DNA of 45,750 bases from the NCBI GenBank assembly GCA_964455975.1, contig CAYVYP010000004.1, positions 1 through 45,750 of the forward strand. The letters are read 5' to 3'. A model generated the notes under the pieces. That model worked only from the letters and a program-made list of their open reading frames with translations, was not told where the DNA came from and searched no databases. The translations under genes were made by a program, and so were the position numbers. Source of the DNA: JAETTH01 sp964455975 (lineage in GTDB: Bacteria; Bacillota; Clostridia; TANB77; CAG-508). Every line of letters begins with the position of its first letter. Within the stretch, counting starts at the first letter, position 1. Of this stretch, positions 42,090 through 45,750 are shown one piece after another.

Positions 42090-42969
42090 TTATTCTTTAA
42101 TTACTAACTTTTTCAATGCTTGTGCTACTCCGCTATTATTATTATCTAATACTATTAAATCTGCTTGTTTTTTTACTGTTGGATTACTGTTTCCCATTGC
42201 TACTCCACATCCTGCATTTGTGATCATTGTTATATCATTTATATTATCTCCTATTGCAATAATTTCTTCTTTTTTGATATTTAATTTTTCTGCTAAATAG
42301 GTTATAGCGTTCCATTTATCTACACCTTTATTTGTAATTTCAGTATAAAAATATTCTATTTGGTTTTCTTTAGTTCCTATTTTTATTATTTTTCTAGACA
42401 TATGTGCTACTTCTAATATATCTATATCTTTTATTGTTTTTAATTTTCTTAAAATTCCTCCAAAAATAATTTTATGATTATCACAAATTGTTATTTTTAA
42501 GAAATTCATATTATTTGAATTTTCTATATATGAATACAAATTTTCTACAATATTTATTTTAGTTTTTTTATCTTCTGGCTTACTTTTATTTTCTTCATTA
42601 TAAAATAATACATTATATGCTAAGGCTGTTGTTATTATTGTATCTTGTGTGAATACATTGCAATATATACTATTTTCTTCACATATTTTTATTATTTTCA
42701 ATATTTTTTCTTTTTCTAAATATTTTGAATATATATCTTTTTGCTCTTTTATATCAAGAACATTTGCACCATTTCCACAAATCGCATATTTATTGGCACC
42801 GTAATTCTTCTGCTAAATTTAATACAGATTTATTTCCTCTACCAGAAGCTAATACTATTTCAATATTTTTTTCTATTACTTTTTTTATTGTATCTTTATT
42901 TTCAATTGTTATTTCTCCATATGAATTTAATAATGTTCCATCTAAATCTATTGCTATTAATTTGTACAT
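42090..42969 (-). CDS. Cof-type HAD phosphatase with a CGG +1 shift
   Basis: The reconstructed protein has 292 residues. HAD motif 1 is LIAIDLDGTLLNS (D-x-D), motif 2 is VLASGRG, motif 3 includes the lysine near VDKWNAI, and motif 4 is AIGDNINDITMITNAGCGVAM. It probably dephosphorylates a sugar phosphate or flavin precursor. From the ATG at 42969 the frame reaches TTA CGG TGC CAA TAA (C at 42801). Skipping the C gives ELGANKYAICGNGANVLD, the normal start of the Cof cap domain, and the frame continues to 42090. Conventional reading stops after 59 codons. No strong ribosome site is seen upstream (AAGGAAGG is near). An AGC GGA CGG later in the gene is out of frame. Confidence 0.88.
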
Positions 42970-43155
42970 TTTTTAAACCTTCCTTTACCCGTGTTTACTT
43001 GAATTATAACATTAAACTTCTTTTTTTCAAGTAATTGCCAAAATTTTCTAGTTTAAAATTTTTAAAACTACACAATCTAATAGTGAAAAAGCAAGTAAGT
43101 TTTTTCGAAATATATAAAAATATATATTAAAGATTCCTAGGAGGTGAAATAACAA

Positions 43156-43356
43156 ATGGCAAATTCAAACAGTAATTACAAAGTAGTTCCAGAAGCTAAA
43201 GCAGCTTTAGATAAATTCAAATATGAAGTAGCTAATGAAGTTGGAGTTAACTTAAAACAAGGATACAACGGAGATTTATCTTCAAGAGATGCAGGTAAAA
43301 TAGGTGGACAAATGGTAAGAAAATTAATCCAACAAGCTGAAAACAACATGAAATAG
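43156..43356 (+). CDS. Alpha/beta-type small acid-soluble spore protein
   Basis: A 66-residue DNA-coating protein of dormant spores. It has the family pattern: ALDKFKYEVANEVGV with the Gpr protease cleavage region (E-V-A), and GGQMVRKLIQQAE as the C-terminal helix. The ATG follows AGGAGGTGAAATAAC, one of the strongest ribosome sites in the window, as expected for an abundant spore protein. The promoter should be sigmaG-type, but I cannot define it. The CGG at 43269 is out of frame (AAC GGA) and the protein is continuous. Confidence 0.96.
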   Translation: MANSNSNYKVVPEAKAALDKFKYEVANEVGVNLKQGYNGDLSSRDAGKIGGQMVRKLIQQAENNMK

Positions 43357-43424
43357 TTTTTTATAAACTTTTACTTTGGCAGAAAATTAAGTTTTGTTTT
43401 TATATATTTTATTTTAAAATACAT

Positions 43425-43451
43425 AAAGGCAGGATTTGATTTCCTGCCTTT
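43425..43451. terminator. Terminator of the SASP gene
   Basis: Arms AAAGGCAGGA and TCCTGCCTTT with a 7-base loop and T-rich flanks, about 70 bases after the stop. Confidence 0.85.
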
Positions 43452-43617
43452 ATTATTTCATTTTTTATATTTTTTTATTCTTCTGGTTATTTTATATATA
43501 CGTTGTATTTAGCAATAAAATTTCACTTCACTTACATCAAAGTATTTTTTCCATTCTGAAATTATATAAAAATAATTATGTGATATTATTTCAAGTAATT
43601 CTCGTACTTCAAATATA

Positions 43618-43893
43618 CTAGGCAATCTGTATTCCTCCTTCTCTAGCCCATCTGTAAAATGATGATGCTCCACGTTCTACAACTGATTTAAACATTGATA
43701 ATTCCTTATCTGTATAATTACCTTCTTTTTTTATAATTTTGTAGCTAGGTAACTCAATTATTATTGTATCAAACCCTTCTTCAGTAGGTCTTTCAAAAGA
43801 AACCCATACAGTTTCTTCTCCTTTTTCATTTTTTCTAATATCAGAAAAAACAACTTCTGTTTCATCTTCATATTTACAAAATGGATGCATCAT
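43618..43893 (-). CDS. Conserved hypothetical protein (91 aa)
   Basis: A small soluble protein with a beta-rich start (CKYEDETEVVFSDIRKN, ETVWVSFERPTEEGFDTIII) and a helical end (ELSMFKSVVERGASSFYRWA). The ATG at 43893 follows AAGGAGAGTGGTAATA; the in-frame GTG upstream overlaps that site. It lies downstream of hpf on the same strand. Homologues appear to exist in other Clostridia, but I know of no function. The 160 bases between it and the SASP terminator contain nothing recognisable. Confidence 0.7.
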   Translation of the reverse strand: MMHPFCKYEDETEVVFSDIRKNEKGEETVWVSFERPTEEGFDTIIIELPSYKIIKKEGNYTDKELSMFKSVVERGASSFYRWAREGGIQIA

Positions 43894-43921
43894 TATTACC
43901 ACTCTCCTTATATATATTGCC

Positions 43922-44449
43922 TTATTCTTCTGGTTCTATTAATCCATAATTTTTTGTATCTTTTAATTTATAAATTACATTTACTTTTCCTGTTTCTAAA
44001 TTAATAAATGTAAAAAATTGATTTGTTGGTTTTTCTAACATTTTTAATTTAGCGTCTTCTATTGTCATTGGTTTTACTGTATAGTATCTTTCTTTTATAA
44101 TTTCGCCTTCTATTTCAGATACTGTTTTTAATTCTTCTTTTTGTCTTATACTATCTGTTTTATTTTGTTTGTCTTTTTTTGTTTTCGCTTTTCTTATTTG
44201 TCCTTCTATAATGTCTATGTCTTTATCTATAGATGCATATAAGTCTTTATGCTCTGTTACTGCTCTAAAAGCTTCTCCTTTTACAACTACTGACATTTCT
44301 GCAATTTGCATACTTCTTTCTGCTCTAATTGTAACTGTTACATCAAATTCCTCGTCAAAATATTTTTGTATCCTTTGGGCTTTTTCTGCTATGTAATCTT
44401 TAATAGATTCTGTAGCTTTAATTTCTTTTCCTGTTATTTTTATGTTCAT
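43922..44449 (-). CDS. hpf: Long-form ribosome hibernation promoting factor
   Basis: A 175-residue protein. The N-terminal domain (MNIKITGKEIKATESIKDYI, FDVTVTIRAERSMQIAEMSV) binds the 30S decoding centre, a charged linker follows, and the C-terminal domain (IIKERYYTVKPMTIEDAKLK, NQFFTFINLETGKVNVIY) dimerises 70S ribosomes into 100S. The start is the ATG at 44449 after GGAAGGAGAG. Its promoter is at 44500-44528. No in-frame CGG. It is of interest as a ribosome-binding protein in an organism with apparent decoding oddities, though long HPF is general in Firmicutes. Confidence 0.94.
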   Translation of the reverse strand: MNIKITGKEIKATESIKDYIAEKAQRIQKYFDEEFDVTVTIRAERSMQIAEMSVVVKGEAFRAVTEHKDLYASIDKDIDIIEGQIRKAKTKKDKQNKTDSIRQKEELKTVSEIEGEIIKERYYTVKPMTIEDAKLKMLEKPTNQFFTFINLETGKVNVIYKLKDTKNYGLIEPEE

Positions 44450-44499
44450 AAAAATCTCTCCTTCCAATCTTTTGTTAAATATTTAATTAGTATATTTAT

Positions 44500-44528
44500 A
44501 TTATATAACGTTTATGTGTTTTTTTCAA
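44500..44528 (-). promoter_or_regulatory. Promoter of hpf
   Basis: On the minus strand TTGAAA (44528-44523), 17 bases, TATAAT (44505-44500). Confidence 0.65.
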
Positions 44529-44650
44529 ACCCTTTTTGTAATTTTTTCAAAATATGCTATTTTTTGCATTTTTCTCTTATTTTATTTTCTTGATTTTGTC
44601 AACATTTTATGGTAGAATTTAAAAAGTTATTATTATAAGGAGGTTTTATT

Positions 44651-44914
44651 ATGGAGCAAGTTAAAATTGGAAAAGTTTACAGACATTTTAAAGGAAATTA
44701 CTATTTTGTTGAAAATATTGCTTTAGATTCTGAAACTAAAGAAAGAATGGTTGTATATAAACCAATTTATGATAGATCGGATAGCCAAATATGGGTAAGA
44801 CCTGAAAAAATGTTTTTAGAAGAAATTGCGAAAAGACCTGATAATATTACTGGTCAAAAATATAGATTTGAATTATGTGCTGAATTAGACAAAAATTACT
44901 TAGGCAAAGAATAG
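44651..44914 (+). CDS. DUF1653 domain protein
   Basis: An 87-residue protein, almost entirely a DUF1653 domain: KIGKVYRHFKGNYYFVENIA, VVYKPIYDRSDSQIWVRPEK and MFLEEI. The fold is a small beta barrel of unknown role. The ATG follows TAAGGAGGT, and a likely promoter (TTGATT, 17 bases, TAGAAT) lies about 60 bases upstream. It is 13 bases upstream of serS and probably co-transcribed. The CGG here is out of frame (TCG GAT). Confidence 0.88.
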   Translation: MEQVKIGKVYRHFKGNYYFVENIALDSETKERMVVYKPIYDRSDSQIWVRPEKMFLEEIAKRPDNITGQKYRFELCAELDKNYLGKE

Positions 44915-44927
44915 GAGAAAAGTTATT

Positions 44928-45750
44928 ATGATAGATATTAAATTACTTAGGGAAAATCCAGAAATGGTAAAAGAAAATATAAAGAAGAAATTTCAAGACC
45001 ATAAACTTATTTTAGTTGATGAGGTTTTAGATTTAGATAAAAAAAATAGAGAAGCTATGTTACATGGTGATGAATTAAGAAATAAGCGTAAAACATTAAG
45101 TTCAGAAATTGGAAACCTTATGAAACAAGGTAAGAAAGATGAAGCTGAAAAAATTAAAGAAGAAGTTTCAAAAATAAATGAAGATCTTATAAAAAATGAA
45201 GAATTAGAAGCAAAATATTCTGATGAAATAAAATCTAGAATGATGAAAATACCAAATATAATAGACCCATCTGTTCCAATTGGTGAAGATGATAGTAAAA
45301 ATGTAGAAGTTCAAAAATTTGGAGAGCCAACTGTTCCTAGTTATGAGATTCCTTATCATGCTGATATTATAGAAAAATTAAATGGTATGGATAAACTAGC
45401 AGCAGGTCGTACTAGTGGCCTTGGGTTTTATTATTTACTTGGTAATATAGCAAGATTACATGAAGCAATGCTTGCTTATGCTAGAGATTATATGATTAAT
45501 AATGGTTTTACCTATGCTATACCTCCATTTATGATTCGTAGTGATGTTGTTACAGGTGTTATGAGTTTTGAAGAAATGGATGCAATGATGTATAAAGTAG
45601 AGGGTGAAGATTTATATTTAATTGGTACTTCTGAACATTCTATGATTGGTAAATTTAAAGATCAAATAATAAAAAAAGATGAACTTCCTATTTGTATGAC
45701 TTCTTATTCTCCATGTTTTAGAAAAGAAATTGGTTCTCACGGCTTAGAAG
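44928..45750 (+). CDS. serS: Seryl-tRNA synthetase, truncated at the window end
   Basis: The first 274 codons of SerRS. The N-terminal tRNA-binding coiled coil (MIDIKLLRENPEMVKENI, then ELRNKRKTLSSEIGNLMKQG) is followed by the class II catalytic core: motif 1 around LHEAMLAYARDYMINNGF, GTSEHSMIG for serine and ATP binding, and motif 2 starting at YSPCFRKEIGSHGLE, where the window ends. The ATG at 44928 follows ATAGGAGAAA. The final CGG at 45739 is out of frame (CAC GGC). The catalytic C-terminus lies outside the window. Confidence 0.95.
   Translation, partial: MIDIKLLRENPEMVKENIKKKFQDHKLILVDEVLDLDKKNREAMLHGDELRNKRKTLSSEIGNLMKQGKKDEAEKIKEEVSKINEDLIKNEELEAKYSDEIKSRMMKIPNIIDPSVPIGEDDSKNVEVQKFGEPTVPSYEIPYHADIIEKLNGMDKLAAGRTSGLGFYYLLGNIARLHEAMLAYARDYMINNGFTYAIPPFMIRSDVVTGVMSFEEMDAMMYKVEGEDLYLIGTSEHSMIGKFKDQIIKKDELPICMTSYSPCFRKEIGSHGLE

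Noticed and set aside
1505..42701. Treating the ten split genes as ordinary pseudogenes
   Set aside because: All 14 breaks are the same event, an extra C exactly before a glycine codon, with conserved motifs and natural ends restored. Random decay would give mixed indels and stops.
43081..43150. SigmaG promoter for the SASP gene
   Set aside because: No clear -35/-10 match with correct spacing could be defined in the AT-rich leader, so it is not annotated as a site.

Overview
The window comes from a very AT-rich, endospore-forming Clostridia-type Firmicute, probably an uncultured gut lineage. It carries spo0A, a spoIVFA/spoIVFB-like pair, the sporulation gene yyaC and an alpha/beta-type SASP gene. 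It also has the clpC-type operon ctsR-mcsA-mcsB-clpC, with a textbook CtsR operator, and many sortase-linked or prepilin-like surface proteins. Two runs of N inside clpC look like short-read scaffolding gaps. No tRNA, rRNA, CRISPR array or transposase gene was found.

The main observation concerns the codon CGG. I compared every CGG on a coding strand with the reading frames. Fourteen are in frame, in ten genes. At all fourteen the protein continues in the +1 frame: the C must be skipped, and the next three bases (GGA 11 times, GGT 3 times) read as the glycine the family expects. Examples are the GPHLHFE motif of an M23 peptidase, the GYSFPSGH motif of a PAP2 phosphatase, the GTGKM nucleotide-binding loop of a DapB-like dehydrogenase, the glycine run of CtsR and the catalytic half of a sortase. 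I found no in-frame CGG that reads as arginine. About 38 coding-strand CGG trinucleotides that lie out of frame (NNC GGN or NCG GNN) cause no shift. The simplest reading is that CGG is no longer an arginine codon and that C-GGN is decoded as glycine with a +1 shift, as if by a quadruplet-reading tRNA-Gly or by A-site skipping. A systematic sequencing artefact is the main alternative.

Layout. 80-3729 (minus): a conserved unknown protein, a 55-residue membrane protein, the spoIVFB/spoIVFA pair, a tail-anchored protein, yyaC and another small unknown. 3839-5896 (plus): metallophosphoesterase and UDP-sugar pyrophosphorylase. 5941-6275: a compact type I toxin-antitoxin-like locus. 6314-7378: an XRE regulator divergent from a membrane-anchored protein, sharing a promoter/operator. 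7503-13445 (minus): spo0A, a YigZ-family protein, a HI0933-family flavoprotein, a PLP lyase and a WG-repeat protein. 13501-16728: a surface locus with a sortase and a thioester/Cna_B adhesin, damaged by an in-frame stop and by a KilA-N gene that sits between two copies of the adhesin's last 52 bases. 16913-19475: a small leader-like transcript and an OmpR-type two-component system. 19588-24782: a BspA-type prepilin-like protein, hemolysin III, PAP2 phosphatase, a cytoplasmic alpha-amylase (plus) and a diaminopentanoate-dehydrogenase-like gene. 24901-27423: rpsF-ssb-rpsR, then a second sortase and its IPKTG substrate. 27578-32854: a Cys-rich protein, a two-gene TauE transporter, nifS-nifU and further surface and membrane genes. 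32982-38529: a CDF transporter and the ctsR operon. 38551-42969: a GLUG-repeat prepilin-like protein, a DUF4143 ATPase and a Cof phosphatase. 43156-45750: SASP, hpf, a DUF1653 gene and the start of serS.

The shift sites fall in sporulation, surface, metabolic and regulatory genes. None was seen in the ribosomal proteins, ssb, clpC, mcsB, spo0A, nifS, the SASP gene or hpf.
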